DNA of 64,000 nt from Acidilobaceae archaeon (GCA_027037535.1 JALVZQ010000005.1:322790-386789), one strand, 5' to 3'. Positions 53,091 to 63,347 are shown, numbered from the stretch's first letter. Program-made: numbers and translations. The notes: a model not told the origin generated them from the letters alone.

Positions 53091-53675
53091 AGTCAGCCTT
53101 AATAGCTTAACTATTATTATCGCCGCTACACCCATGGCTAATACTCTTGCAACAGCTATGCCAATGTTTTCATTGCTTATACGTCCTAGATAATATCCTA
53201 GTACGCCCATTAGTCCTAGACCTATGCCTATTGACGAGAGATACGCCGTGTATAATGGTAGGATCCCCCATGCAGATAAGAGATAGGGAAGCGCTATCAG
53301 GAAGGGGAACAAGACTATACCTATACCGCTCCATAGAGCCACATATATTGGTAGGATCTTTACAGCCTTCCAATATATACTATCTTTAAGCGATGAAGCG
53401 ACTTTCCTCTCTAGATCCTTAACCTCCTTTATCCTCTCTGCTCTCTCGGAGAGATAGACGCCTAGGATACCGCTTATTACCCCCATAGCTACAGTTCCAC
53501 CTATAATGCTCGATGCGAGAAGAAGTGGGTCAGCATTATGAGAGAAGCCTCCTATATCCACTCCTATGCCAGCAACTATTCCGTCAAGACTATTAGTTAC
53601 AAACATTCTCCTAGCGACGCCTTTTACGTCGGGATATATCCGAATGACTTTCTTGAAGTCTTCGAAGAACCCCAA
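53079..53675 (-). CDS. VIT1/CCC1-family membrane protein
   Basis: 198 residues from ATG 53675. RRMFVTNSLDGIVAGIGVDIGGF (about 22-44) and MGVISGILGVYLSERAERIKEVKDLERKV (near 64-92) fit the VIT1/CCC1 pattern: first helix with the conserved Asn/Asp/Gly, then GxxxG and the cytosolic Glu-rich helix. Five membrane helices. Vacuolar homologues carry Fe2+ or Mn2+; here it would move metal across the cell membrane. It overlaps the M20 peptidase stop by 12 bases. Confidence 0.8.
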   Translation of the reverse strand: MGFFEDFKKVIRIYPDVKGVARRMFVTNSLDGIVAGIGVDIGGFSHNADPLLLASSIIGGTVAMGVISGILGVYLSERAERIKEVKDLERKVASSLKDSIYWKAVKILPIYVALWSGIGIVLFPFLIALPYLLSAWGILPLYTAYLSSIGIGLGLMGVLGYYLGRISNENIGIAVARVLAMGVAAIIIVKLLRLTLGV

Positions 53676-53801
53676 ATCTTCATCCTCCCACGACCGGCTC
53701 AGAGCACCGTCTTGAAATATGGGTTTCTACATGGAGCCTTATAAACTATTACAATAGAAAATTAGACTTTATTCAATAAATGGGAAAAACCTGTTGGATC
53801 C

Positions 53802-54101
53802 TTATTTCCTTGCCCTAGTCCTTACTTGTTTCCTGCCTCTCTTAACAACTGGTCTAGGCCTAGAATAGATTATTTGCCTCTCTCCGTTTGAGAGCGAATA
53901 TACCACTATGCTTCCATTAACCGGCTTTAACAGTAATCTCTCATCTATTATCTTTGTTCCACACACCGGGCATCTATAGAACCTAGTGATCCGTATTTCT
54001 CCACTACTCTTCTTCTCCTTTTCCATCAGATACATCATTGGAACCTTACATATAGGGCATTTTGGTGCTTGGTCAACTCCTTTAACTATTTGACTAGTCA
54101 T
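53802..54101 (-). CDS. small zinc-ribbon protein with basic tail
   Basis: 99 residues from ATG 54101 (GAGGTGG upstream; GTG 54110 alternative). Two Cys pairs, CPICKVPM and CPVCGTKI, make one zinc ribbon (~14-45). A beta part follows (VNGSIVVYSLSNGERQIIYS) and a basic end (RPRPVVKRGRKQVRTRARK). Suggests a nucleic-acid-binding or transcription-related protein. It is similar in plan, though not clearly homologous, to the zinc protein at 5069. Not named. Confidence 0.65.
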   Translation of the reverse strand: MTSQIVKGVDQAPKCPICKVPMMYLMEKEKKSSGEIRITRFYRCPVCGTKIIDERLLLKPVNGSIVVYSLSNGERQIIYSRPRPVVKRGRKQVRTRARK

Positions 54102-54326
54102 TTTCTCCACCTCACATACTGTTCTTGTCCTATATCTGCTAGTGACGTTTTCCTCACTCTACTCCTCTACTATATAGAGTGTTGATGGTCCTCGTCTTGC
54201 AGTCCTTGACGCGAGCCCTTCCAGGGACTCCTCTACATTATGTATATTTTGTACTTCGCCCCCTTTATACCCTTTCAGCCTCCTTAGAGAGAGGTTATTA
54301 GTCAGTATTGCTATAATTAGGTTAAG

Positions 54327-56189
54327 GTGAAGAGAGGAGTGAAGATCTGGGAAGTACTAAGGGAGCCGCAGGCAAAGCTACTTCCAAGAACACCGCTAAC
54401 TACGGCAAGAGCACTATTCAGAAATACGGAAGAAAGAATACTACCCATAGTCAAAGACGAGAAAACAAACAAACTCGAGGGATTCCTCACACGTATCGAG
54501 GCAATAATACCTACAAGTACAAAGTCCAATCTACGAGTTATAGATGTCGCACGTAGCCATCCAGTATTACGCCTCGATCAAAACCTCGACGAGGTAGTAG
54601 AAATACTAGAAGAATTCAAGACCGACTCAGCGCCGGTAGTCGATGAAAACGACAGACTCGTGGGAGTAGTATCTCTAAGGGACATAATCAAGGCATTTAT
54701 TGATCGAGGCCTAAGACCACTCGCAGAAACTGTCGGTGAAGCAATGACAACAGAAAAACTAGAGAACTATATCGTAACACCAGACGAGAGAATAAACAGG
54801 GTATGGAGCAGATTCGTGTTCAGAGGACTGCCAGGTCTAGTAGTTGTAAGAGGCAAGGAGGAGCCAGTGCCTATAGGCGTGATAACCCCATTCGACCTAG
54901 TAAGAAAGGGAAGATGGAGATTCCATAGAGAGATACGCGCTGGAAAGATCACAACGCCCGCCAAAGTAAGACGTATAATGACGAGAGGAGCAGTTGTAGC
55001 TACACCTGACACCCCTATAGAGCAGGCTGCTAAGATAATGGCTGAGAACGACTTCTCTATACTACCCGTCGTCGACGAGGAAGGAAAACTAGTAGGAATA
55101 CTGACACAGCTAGACGTAGTGAAGGTCTACATGAAAGGAGCAAAGCCAGGCAGAGTAGCTGTAAAACCACTACCCATGCCAAAGATCGTCGAGGCAGAGG
55201 AGAGGACAATTTATCGTTCCGAACAGTCACTTATAACAGAAATCGTAGAACGGCCCAAAGAACTGCCCTATGAAGCCCTAGGAGTAACCGCTAAGGACGC
55301 TATGAGAGAAGAGCTCCCCGCTATAACAATCAATGATACGGTAGAACACGCTAGAAAAGAGATGCTGAGGAGGAAGACAGACTATCTACTGGTACTGGAC
55401 GAGGCAGGACGGATTGTAGGAGTAGTAACAAAATGGAATATGCTGAAGGCAATAGCGTTAAAGGGACCAATCTGGAGGAGAAGAGTCTACGACAAGTTCT
55501 TCATAGACTATGTAATGAGCAAGGTCATACCAAGAGTCAAGGCCAACGAGCCACTCGAAAACGTGGCGTTCAAGCTTATATCAAATAATGCCGAGGTAGC
55601 AATAGTAGAAGACGAGGAAGGAAACACCGTCGGATTCATAACTAAGGACGACCTGATAGAGGCATACGCCAAACACCACATAGGAGACATAAGAGTCAGA
55701 GACCTAGTAGTCCCAAGAAGATTCGCCACAGTACACCCACACCACAGCCTAGCACATGTAATTAACAAGATGCAGACACTACTACTCGACGCAGTAGTAG
55801 TAGCAGAAGGAAACATAGTCTACGGAGTAGTATCAGCAAACAGGCTACCATTCGTAGCCCTAGAAGACAGCCTACTATCAAGAAAGAGCAGACGACTAAT
55901 ATGGGTTAGAAGACTTGTCAGAGCCGGGAGAAAAATGGCAAGATTCGTAAAAGTAATGCCCCTAATAGCGTCTGACGCCATGGTCCAGGTAAAGAAAACC
56001 CTCTCCCCCGAAGACACGATAATAGAGGCAATACAAGCCTTCAAGGAAGAAAACGTAGACGGCCTACCCGTCGTCGACGAGGAAGGAAAACTAGTAGGAA
56101 TAGTATCCAAGAATTCGATACTAAGAGAGATGGCTAGACACGCCAAGCCCGAGGTCGCCCCTGCTAAGAAAGAAGAGATCAAAGCATAA
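54327..56189 (+). CDS. protein made of eight CBS domains
   Basis: 620 residues from GTG 54327; GTG 54339 is also possible and would sit about 26 bases from a TATA-like CTATAATTA, giving a leaderless message. Eight CBS motifs can be read in order (for example SAPVVDENDRLVGVVSLRDII, SILPVVDEEGKLVGILTQLDVV, DGLPVVDEEGKLVGIVSKNSIL), i.e. four Bateman pairs, with short linkers and no catalytic domain. CBS pairs bind adenine nucleotides or SAM and report energy state; the target here is unknown. A 39-base exact direct repeat (55062-55100 and 56064-56102) joins CBS 4 and CBS 8. Confidence 0.85.
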   Translation: MKRGVKIWEVLREPQAKLLPRTPLTTARALFRNTEERILPIVKDEKTNKLEGFLTRIEAIIPTSTKSNLRVIDVARSHPVLRLDQNLDEVVEILEEFKTDSAPVVDENDRLVGVVSLRDIIKAFIDRGLRPLAETVGEAMTTEKLENYIVTPDERINRVWSRFVFRGLPGLVVVRGKEEPVPIGVITPFDLVRKGRWRFHREIRAGKITTPAKVRRIMTRGAVVATPDTPIEQAAKIMAENDFSILPVVDEEGKLVGILTQLDVVKVYMKGAKPGRVAVKPLPMPKIVEAEERTIYRSEQSLITEIVERPKELPYEALGVTAKDAMREELPAITINDTVEHARKEMLRRKTDYLLVLDEAGRIVGVVTKWNMLKAIALKGPIWRRRVYDKFFIDYVMSKVIPRVKANEPLENVAFKLISNNAEVAIVEDEEGNTVGFITKDDLIEAYAKHHIGDIRVRDLVVPRRFATVHPHHSLAHVINKMQTLLLDAVVVAEGNIVYGVVSANRLPFVALEDSLLSRKSRRLIWVRRLVRAGRKMARFVKVMPLIASDAMVQVKKTLSPEDTIIEAIQAFKEENVDGLPVVDEEGKLVGIVSKNSILREMARHAKPEVAPAKKEEIKA

Positions 56190-56328
56190 TCTTTCTCATA
56201 ACTAATCTTTATTGCAATTATTTATAACATTATTTTATGAAAATCCCAATATTTCTAAAATTTCATTACATAATATTATAAAATACTTATATCATTACTT
56301 TCAAGAATTCCAACACACATTAAAACAT

Positions 56329-56405
56329 TGGTGGGCCCGGGGGGATTTGAACCCCCGACCACCCGGTTATGAGCCGGGCGCTCTACCGGGCTGAGCTACG
56401 GGCCC
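56329..56405 (-). tRNA. tRNA with CAT anticodon (elongator Met or Ile2)
   Basis: Cloverleaf on the minus strand: acceptor GGGCCCG / CGGGCCC, D-arm with GCTCAGCCCGGTAGAGC, anticodon loop CTCATAA (CAT), T-arm GGGGG-TTCAAAT-CCCCC, encoded CCA at 56329-56331. It lacks the initiator features. A CAT anticodon may be Met or, with modification, Ile. It borders the AT-rich three-gene block, the usual place for integrated DNA. Confidence 0.93.
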
Positions 56406-56623
56406 TCCACCGGCTCTCTATCCACTGATTTCCTCCACAAAAGAAAATATCATCTCGAGGGGTAATTAAGCATTTACGTAATGGCTCCCATTTAATCCTT
56501 TTATTTAATCATTAGATTTATAGTCGCAGAAAAACAATTACTCCATATGCAATGAAGATGGTGGAGCGACGCAGACCCAAAAACATGAAACGGGGATGAA
56601 GACCGACTTTCCTCCGAGCAAAA

Positions 56624-59600
56624 TTAATACAATATCATCTCTCCAAATTTAACTACTAGATCTAGGATTTTCTCTTGTAGCATTCTCGAATTAACTTTTA
56701 TTTTATTTTCAGCATCTTTTGGAGAAAGAATTGCAGCATAGATTATATTAATGTTTCTATAAAGGTGTCTAGGAATCTTCTTAGTAATCTCTGACGTAAT
56801 AGTTGTTGGACCAAGATTATCCCACAATTCTAGATCGGGTAATATGACTGCACGAACATCAGGCATAATTGGTGTATATTGTGTTGCTTTCTGAGAAATA
56901 ACAATATTAGATTTGTTAGGGAATTGGCCTATTAAGTTAAGATATTCTTCTAAGAAATCACCATATATATAATTGAAATCATGTTTTTTATCCATAACTT
57001 CTACAAGACCGGGATTGACCTCGTATATTAAAGTTGGATGAATAGCTTCGACTACTCTTGGCATTACTACAACAGACTCGGGAAGATGGAAATAGAATTT
57101 CATAACCCCTTGGACAGGAATCTGTACAATAAATTTATCAAGTTCCAGATCGTCAATTATAGAGTCTTGCTTTACGAATTTAATAATATCCTGGATATTG
57201 GGAGAATATATCATTTGCATATTATTGGATAATGTATACATTAAATAATTATAATAATTAAGATATTTTTCTCTTAGAAAACTAGAAGAGAAAAATATCT
57301 GAGATAAAGGAACCTTTCCGTGTACTAATATTTTTAATTTTTCAAACTTATTATTATAAAGTAAATCTATTAACTTGACTGCTAGCATATCCGTCAAACT
57401 AAGAAATACATTGTCCGAAGAACAAGTCTTACATTCGAAAATATTTTTATAGGATCTTAGTTTTTCGAAATCTATTATATAACTTCCAGCATTATCCATA
57501 ATACCATTAGTGAGTACATGTAAAAACACACAAGATAATTTTATTTTATTCTTATCTTTGCATTTACTATTATTAACTAGACCTTCAAGTGTGGCGTACA
57601 TATTATAGTTATTATTATAACTTGTTGTTTCAGGTAGAGATAGAATTGAGTCCAATAACTTATCAAATAATTCAATATAACTATTTATTAAATCTTTTAT
57701 GTTTTCGCCTACTTTAATTATATCTTTAATATTTTTATAATTCTCATAACTTTTATCCTTTTTTATATGATTTATATAAAATTCTAGTTTTTCAGAAATA
57801 ATTAAGTACGTATCTCTTAGAGATAATAGGTATAAGAACCCTAACAGATCCTGGATAGTAGTTTTTATTTCTTTTTTATCATCAAACTTAATACCTATCT
57901 CTGCTGAAGCCTTTGTTAAAAATTCAACCCTAGCAGAAAGAGTAGCAGTATCTGCAAAAAGATACATATATATAGAGCTCAACATCATGTACGACAATAA
58001 ATTGAAAATATCCAGATTAAATACTATGTCGTTAAAGTTCTCATAATCTATTCTAATTCCGATATTTATGTCCTTGTCTAATCTATGGAGTAGGTCGAGT
58101 TGATAGGCACTTGGTAACATATCTGATTGTATAAGATTTACTTTGAAATGTGATAGGAACGGCATAATATTTCCTATTTTGAACATATTAATCGTTTTAT
58201 TATATTTAACATTAAATGATTTTAATATGTTTATTTTTCTATTTAAATTATTTATATTTAAAATTACTAATAAATGCAGAATTAAATCTATTAATTCATT
58301 TATATTATATTCTTTAAATATATAATAGTTTGGATCACCCAAGCTTGTTAATATACAACATGGAATATAACTCTCCTCATAGATAACATCTTCTAAATGC
58401 TCTGATCGTATATATTCTAATACTTCCGAATATTTTTCTTCTAGAACATATGTATTAGAATTTCCATTTTTCTTATATATTTTTACATTAACAAATCCAT
58501 CTTTATCCCTTTCAAGAAGAATCACTATTTCGGATCCAAGCAAATATCTTTGCTCATCTACATACGAGATCTCAATAATTTCTCTATCACTAATAACTGA
58601 GCCTTCACGATACAAAATATAGGGCACACCTAATAAAGCTGGAAGAATTATATTCTCCTCTGCTTCTTCATCTCCCTTTCTTATTTTTACTTTGAGTTTA
58701 ACTAGTTCTCTTGGATGATAAATCGTCATAGTACTATTTATTAATAATGATTCTGTTATTTTTAATAAATTATCCCACATATCATTTAGATATTCCTCCA
58801 ATTCATTATTACGATTTTCTTTTGATTTAACTGTCCCTACTTCCTTGATAATTTTTTCAAGCCTAGACAATATTACACTCATTGCAAAACCAATACCAAT
58901 GATATTGCTAAGATTTCTAAACCTAAGCAGAAATGTCGAGGAAATATAATACATGGGCAAATATCTGGGCAGTATTTCTGTTAATTCATTAATTTCCGTA
59001 TTCTCGACGTATTCTTCTATTTTTTCCATTTCCTCGCGAATTGTTTCTTGTGGAGTTACTCTTTTCTTATAAAACTTATTGATAAATTCTATTAATTGTT
59101 CGCAGTAACTATTTGTTACCTCTTTTTCTAAACTAAGAGAATTGTCTAATTTAATTATACTAAAATTAATCATACTAAAAAGCGTGTTTAGAGGCTCTAT
59201 CAGTTTGAATCTGCATACGTTTCTATTAGAATTATCTTCTTTAAAAAGCACACTTTTATAGAGTTTGATATAATTTTCTTTTATTTCTTTTAATATATTT
59301 ATTATATTATTTTTATTGGTAAATAATATATTATTCATAACTCTCATAAATTTTCTTTTCATTGTAGTACCTAACGGCCTTCTAAGTGGTGGTGTAGCTA
59401 ACATTCCCATGAGGCTAGGAATCGATGCAACTTCGGATAATCTTCGAGAATATCCATAATATATATGTTCTATTATATTATCTATTACCTTATAGCTGCG
59501 GTCCTGACTTTTATTTCCATCTAGGTCTATGTCGGAAGCTTCTGAAGTTCGAGACTCTTCCTTTTTATTAGCAGCAAGTATTGATAAAAGAAATTTCCTA

Positions 59601-59848
59601 TAAATATCAAATTTAATTTTAGTTATAGAGAGAGGATAATTCTTCATTATCTCGCTAGTTCCAATAACATGTTGCTCATAGTTTGTTTGAAGCACCTCCT
59701 TAAGGTCGCTGAAATATGAGAGAGCTTGAAGCCTCCTCATATATGGAGATTTTATTATTATAGCTGCAATACCCTTATGTTGAACTGTTCCTACAGCATA
59801 GAGCGAGGTATAAGCTACATAGTCAGAACATTTGGGAGGTTTTCCCAC
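56624..59848 (-). CDS. 1074-residue protein of unknown function, AT-rich island
   Basis: Starts at GTG 59848. Strikingly AT-rich (Asn, Ile, Lys, Tyr, codons AAT, ATA, AAA) compared with the core genome. The N-terminal SPYMRRLQALSYFSDLKEV..NYEQHVIGT (about 34-64) recalls the first helices of HD/SAMHD1-type phosphohydrolases (RRL..H..G), but the following HD pair is not seen at the usual distance; LHVLTNGIMDN and SLTDMLAVKLIDLLYNN much later (near 790-850) could be distant parts. Mostly helical with CxxC (FECKTC) near 825. No membrane segment or Walker motif. Divergent from the 628/491 pair, with a 112-base shared promoter gap. Confidence 0.7.
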   Translation of the reverse strand: MGKPPKCSDYVAYTSLYAVGTVQHKGIAAIIIKSPYMRRLQALSYFSDLKEVLQTNYEQHVIGTSEIMKNYPLSITKIKFDIYRKFLLSILAANKKEESRTSEASDIDLDGNKSQDRSYKVIDNIIEHIYYGYSRRLSEVASIPSLMGMLATPPLRRPLGTTMKRKFMRVMNNILFTNKNNIINILKEIKENYIKLYKSVLFKEDNSNRNVCRFKLIEPLNTLFSMINFSIIKLDNSLSLEKEVTNSYCEQLIEFINKFYKKRVTPQETIREEMEKIEEYVENTEINELTEILPRYLPMYYISSTFLLRFRNLSNIIGIGFAMSVILSRLEKIIKEVGTVKSKENRNNELEEYLNDMWDNLLKITESLLINSTMTIYHPRELVKLKVKIRKGDEEAEENIILPALLGVPYILYREGSVISDREIIEISYVDEQRYLLGSEIVILLERDKDGFVNVKIYKKNGNSNTYVLEEKYSEVLEYIRSEHLEDVIYEESYIPCCILTSLGDPNYYIFKEYNINELIDLILHLLVILNINNLNRKINILKSFNVKYNKTINMFKIGNIMPFLSHFKVNLIQSDMLPSAYQLDLLHRLDKDINIGIRIDYENFNDIVFNLDIFNLLSYMMLSSIYMYLFADTATLSARVEFLTKASAEIGIKFDDKKEIKTTIQDLLGFLYLLSLRDTYLIISEKLEFYINHIKKDKSYENYKNIKDIIKVGENIKDLINSYIELFDKLLDSILSLPETTSYNNNYNMYATLEGLVNNSKCKDKNKIKLSCVFLHVLTNGIMDNAGSYIIDFEKLRSYKNIFECKTCSSDNVFLSLTDMLAVKLIDLLYNNKFEKLKILVHGKVPLSQIFFSSSFLREKYLNYYNYLMYTLSNNMQMIYSPNIQDIIKFVKQDSIIDDLELDKFIVQIPVQGVMKFYFHLPESVVVMPRVVEAIHPTLIYEVNPGLVEVMDKKHDFNYIYGDFLEEYLNLIGQFPNKSNIVISQKATQYTPIMPDVRAVILPDLELWDNLGPTTITSEITKKIPRHLYRNINIIYAAILSPKDAENKIKVNSRMLQEKILDLVVKFGEMILY

Positions 59849-59960
59849 TATGAATACACCAGTTCGTATTAATGAGACGTTGTTGTAAAAATAAATTTTA
59901 CATTGATCCTAGTACTTGGTAATGAATATTCCTTTCAACAACAATTGAGGTCTGATAATA

Positions 59961-61847
59961 GTGACCGATATAAATGTACCCTTGAAAATAGACGCTCCTA
60001 ATGGAACCCCATACACAATATGTTTAAAAACCCGACCAGAAATGATAAGGTTGTTAAGATCGTTTCACTACGTGCTTGAATTAATGCCTCATATTCAATT
60101 TGTTCTATTTAAGGAGAAGAAAAAACAACGAAACCTCTTAGATAGAAAGAAAAACTCACTATGCTTAACTGTATTAAGAAATGTAAGATATTATAGTAGA
60201 CAACCAACATATTCATTCATAGATTTCCTAATAGGTCTCTGGCGCGGATATAGAAAAATATGGGTAAATACTCGAGACAATCCAGAAACACGCGAATTTA
60301 GCGAATTTTTATACAAAAATTTTTCGTTATGCTGGATGCCGGTCTCTACTAATCTTCTCCCTAAGAGTGTTTTAAAATTCGATAACGCATGTTTGTCCGG
60401 TTTTCATAGAGTACATAAAGATCTCTATAGTTTGCTATTAAAAACATTATTTAGAGAAAAATCTTTACATAGATTTATTCGAGAAGACATCTTTATTGAT
60501 GCACTAGGACTAAATTGGATTCCTGAAATTAACTGCAGCAGACAAAAATTAAAGATTTCCTCTGAGACTACTCGTTTATTAGAGATCTATTCTCTTATTG
60601 CGTATTCCCTGATTGAGAGAAACATGTTTTTCCAGCTTAAGCATCCGGAAAGAAATAATTTCGACCTGATTATTGATTATAATATTAACTCTCTAATGAA
60701 CCATCTTTTGCTAACTAATGATGAGCCTGAGACTAAGTGGTTAATAGAGTGGTTTCTGATAAACTATGGAAGCTATTCGTCTCTTGCACACTACCAGTTA
60801 ACCAACTGGTATTCCACCGTATACGGTATAGAGATTCCTCCGAGGAGTTCGAGAACGTATAGTCTAGTTACACTACAACCAAGTAAAAAGAGAGATCTTT
60901 TAATACCCCTAGTCGAGAGTAGTATAGAAACATACGGATATCACGACGAAGATACTCTTTCTCGATATACCACAAGATGGTGGTTAGACTCTAATATAAC
61001 CGCTGCTGCTATTGACTTCTACTCTACGCATTTCTTAGAAATACCATGGATTAGGGCCGCAGTACATAGTAGTTTTATTAGGACTATTCTTGGGTCTTTG
61101 AACATTTATGATAGAAATCTCTGGTTTCCCATAGTTATTCCTGCAATTACTAATCCTGAGTATCTCGACGACAGAATAAAATATATTCCAGTACCTATAA
61201 CTTCGTGGAGAGCCGTAGATCCTCTCGCAAGAGAATACGCCCAGACGTTTCTCCAAATAATAGGCACCCTATCCTCGGACACTAATAATAAGATGCCGAG
61301 CGATGTGGTAGAAGCCGCGTTTCACGTACTCGAATCCCTTAGAAATAACATAAAAAATGCATTATACCACGAGTTTAACAACCTATCTTCTTTAATGAGA
61401 AACGAGGGAACGGATGAGGACTCATGTGTCAAAGGAATATTAGTAGATGCGTATCATCCGATCGCTAGCAATATACTTATAGATGAATATGCTGAACGAT
61501 CTGTTGCGGAATATCCTTCCATTGGTTTAACTGTTAACCTTATACGGATACTCATGGAAAGGCTTACAGGTACAGATAAAATATTCATAAACTATTATTT
61601 AATTATTGATTCGATAAAAATGCTAGAAGACCTTCAACATGAATCAGAAATGTCTGCACACTCGTTCATACTATATGATCCTATAACCAACAGCAGTGCT
61701 CTACTAAGTTCATATAATTTAGAGAGGATTCTGAAAAAATCATTAATCAAATATCAGAAAAGCCCTAAAGACACGTCTACCCCAGCATGTCTGGAAAGGA
61801 TCATACAAATTAGCGATGTGATCTGGGATAAGGTGAGAGTTTTTTGA
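59961..61847 (+). CDS. 628-residue protein of unknown function, AT-rich island
   Basis: Starts at GTG 59961 (GAGGTCTGAT upstream). Helical and hydrophilic; no membrane helix, Walker box or metal motif that I recognise. It has many Trp and Tyr (LIGLWRGYRKIWVN, TTRWWLDSNITAAAIDFYS, LNIYDRNLWFPIVIPA). GC is slightly higher than in its two partners. Its stop overlaps the start of the following gene by four bases (TTGA), so translation is coupled. It diverges from the 1074-residue gene. A defence or secretion-like role is only a guess from context. Confidence 0.7.
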   Translation: MTDINVPLKIDAPNGTPYTICLKTRPEMIRLLRSFHYVLELMPHIQFVLFKEKKKQRNLLDRKKNSLCLTVLRNVRYYSRQPTYSFIDFLIGLWRGYRKIWVNTRDNPETREFSEFLYKNFSLCWMPVSTNLLPKSVLKFDNACLSGFHRVHKDLYSLLLKTLFREKSLHRFIREDIFIDALGLNWIPEINCSRQKLKISSETTRLLEIYSLIAYSLIERNMFFQLKHPERNNFDLIIDYNINSLMNHLLLTNDEPETKWLIEWFLINYGSYSSLAHYQLTNWYSTVYGIEIPPRSSRTYSLVTLQPSKKRDLLIPLVESSIETYGYHDEDTLSRYTTRWWLDSNITAAAIDFYSTHFLEIPWIRAAVHSSFIRTILGSLNIYDRNLWFPIVIPAITNPEYLDDRIKYIPVPITSWRAVDPLAREYAQTFLQIIGTLSSDTNNKMPSDVVEAAFHVLESLRNNIKNALYHEFNNLSSLMRNEGTDEDSCVKGILVDAYHPIASNILIDEYAERSVAEYPSIGLTVNLIRILMERLTGTDKIFINYYLIIDSIKMLEDLQHESEMSAHSFILYDPITNSSALLSSYNLERILKKSLIKYQKSPKDTSTPACLERIIQISDVIWDKVRVF

Positions 61848-63319
61848 ATACGAAAACGAGAATAAAGATTCTAGGATTACTAAGAGAACTTGTCGATAGA
61901 ACTCTTTCAAGAGAGTTTACTTCTAAGAAAGAATTTAGTATTGCCCGATATGTAACACTTATTAAAATGTTAACATGTTTTTTAATAATATCAACATCTT
62001 TAATAATATTCTATAATTTTTATAAATTTTATCATCTAATAGAATTCCTAAAAGAAACACAAACAGAGAACTGTGGCTGCATGCTTGTTCCAATAGCAGA
62101 GGTATCACATATACTAGACCTCCTACACTTCTTAGGCGTATACTACGAAATACTACTTGCAATAATAATATTATTCTTAGAAGTGATATCAGATAAATAT
62201 GGTCTAAGCACTGTTATAAACTCACCAAACATATTTACTTTAATTAAAAAAATAACTGAAAATTTATCCTCAGACAAAAACATATCAAACTACACTAACT
62301 CAAAATTTTATAATAATATAATAAATAGGCTCATGCAGGATAACTATTCAAGTAATGGAGATTTTCTCGAGACAACAATGATAGCAATTTTCTCATATAT
62401 ATTATATATTATAATATCTATTTCTATATACTTTAAAATCAACTTGTTTATTCTGGTCGTTTATGGTATTTCATTATCAATACCTCTATTTATGTTCATT
62501 ATATCCCTCTTGAGACCTCCATTTAAACTACTCTATGAATTTATAATTAACGCCCAATATATTAGAAAAATATCAATGTTCAAATATGCAAGAACTATTC
62601 GCAAAATCTTCTATAGCTTTATTATTATCAATGTAGTGCTAATGTTATATACAATAAAAACAATATTGCATTCCGATCTTAACCTAGAAAATAATTTGAT
62701 TTTTACAATAATATTGATATTTCAACAACTAAGTTTAATGTCGAGTATATATATGATAACAATTTCTCTCTTTCCGTCAGAAGAGAAGAAATCCTTTGCA
62801 ACGTTCTATGACTCATATATTGAATCTCTCATTGTGGACCTGACTTCTTCCAGGAAGGAAACACTTGATTTACATGTAAAAGAACTTATTATAGGTTTAT
62901 TTATTGCTGCTAATTTATATAATAACTATTACTTAATAATAGACGAACATGATATGTTACACCTAACAAGTTACGTGCTTTCAAAATATAGGCTAGAGGA
63001 AAGGAGAAAACGAGAAGGCAAAATTACTGTAAACTTAGAAATTATAACGTTAAATTCTCTACTGCTTGTGTTATCATTATTCGCGTTTGACAAAATAAGA
63101 AGAGGCGAATTAGATATTGAAGGAGTGCATAAATATGTGGGTGAACCTTCATATTCCATTATAAAACGTGTAATTCTAGAAAGTTACAATGTTTTAGAGG
63201 ATGTATTCAATAATACACTTCAAAATAAAATAATCGATCTTGAAAATATAGCAGTAATCACAACATTATTATCAGTGGCGTTTCCAAAATATATAATTAT
63301 TAAAACAAAAACATATTAA
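61844..63319 (+). CDS. 491-residue membrane protein of unknown function, AT-rich island
   Basis: Starts at TTG 61844, inside the stop of the previous gene. Six likely membrane helices (about 37-58, 95-114, 177-198, 201-222, 256-276, 284-308) and a ~180-residue soluble tail. Two cytosolic stretches between helices (115-176, and 223-255) resemble in plan the TadC/ArlJ platform proteins of type IV pilus-like systems, though the short motifs of that family are not evident. Very AT-rich. With the 628-residue gene it forms an operon; its partner function is unknown. Confidence 0.7.
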   Translation: MNTKTRIKILGLLRELVDRTLSREFTSKKEFSIARYVTLIKMLTCFLIISTSLIIFYNFYKFYHLIEFLKETQTENCGCMLVPIAEVSHILDLLHFLGVYYEILLAIIILFLEVISDKYGLSTVINSPNIFTLIKKITENLSSDKNISNYTNSKFYNNIINRLMQDNYSSNGDFLETTMIAIFSYILYIIISISIYFKINLFILVVYGISLSIPLFMFIISLLRPPFKLLYEFIINAQYIRKISMFKYARTIRKIFYSFIIINVVLMLYTIKTILHSDLNLENNLIFTIILIFQQLSLMSSIYMITISLFPSEEKKSFATFYDSYIESLIVDLTSSRKETLDLHVKELIIGLFIAANLYNNYYLIIDEHDMLHLTSYVLSKYRLEERRKREGKITVNLEIITLNSLLLVLSLFAFDKIRRGELDIEGVHKYVGEPSYSIIKRVILESYNVLEDVFNNTLQNKIIDLENIAVITTLLSVAFPKYIIIKTKTY

Positions 63320-63347
63320 TTAAAATTTTAAATTAATAAAGAAACAA

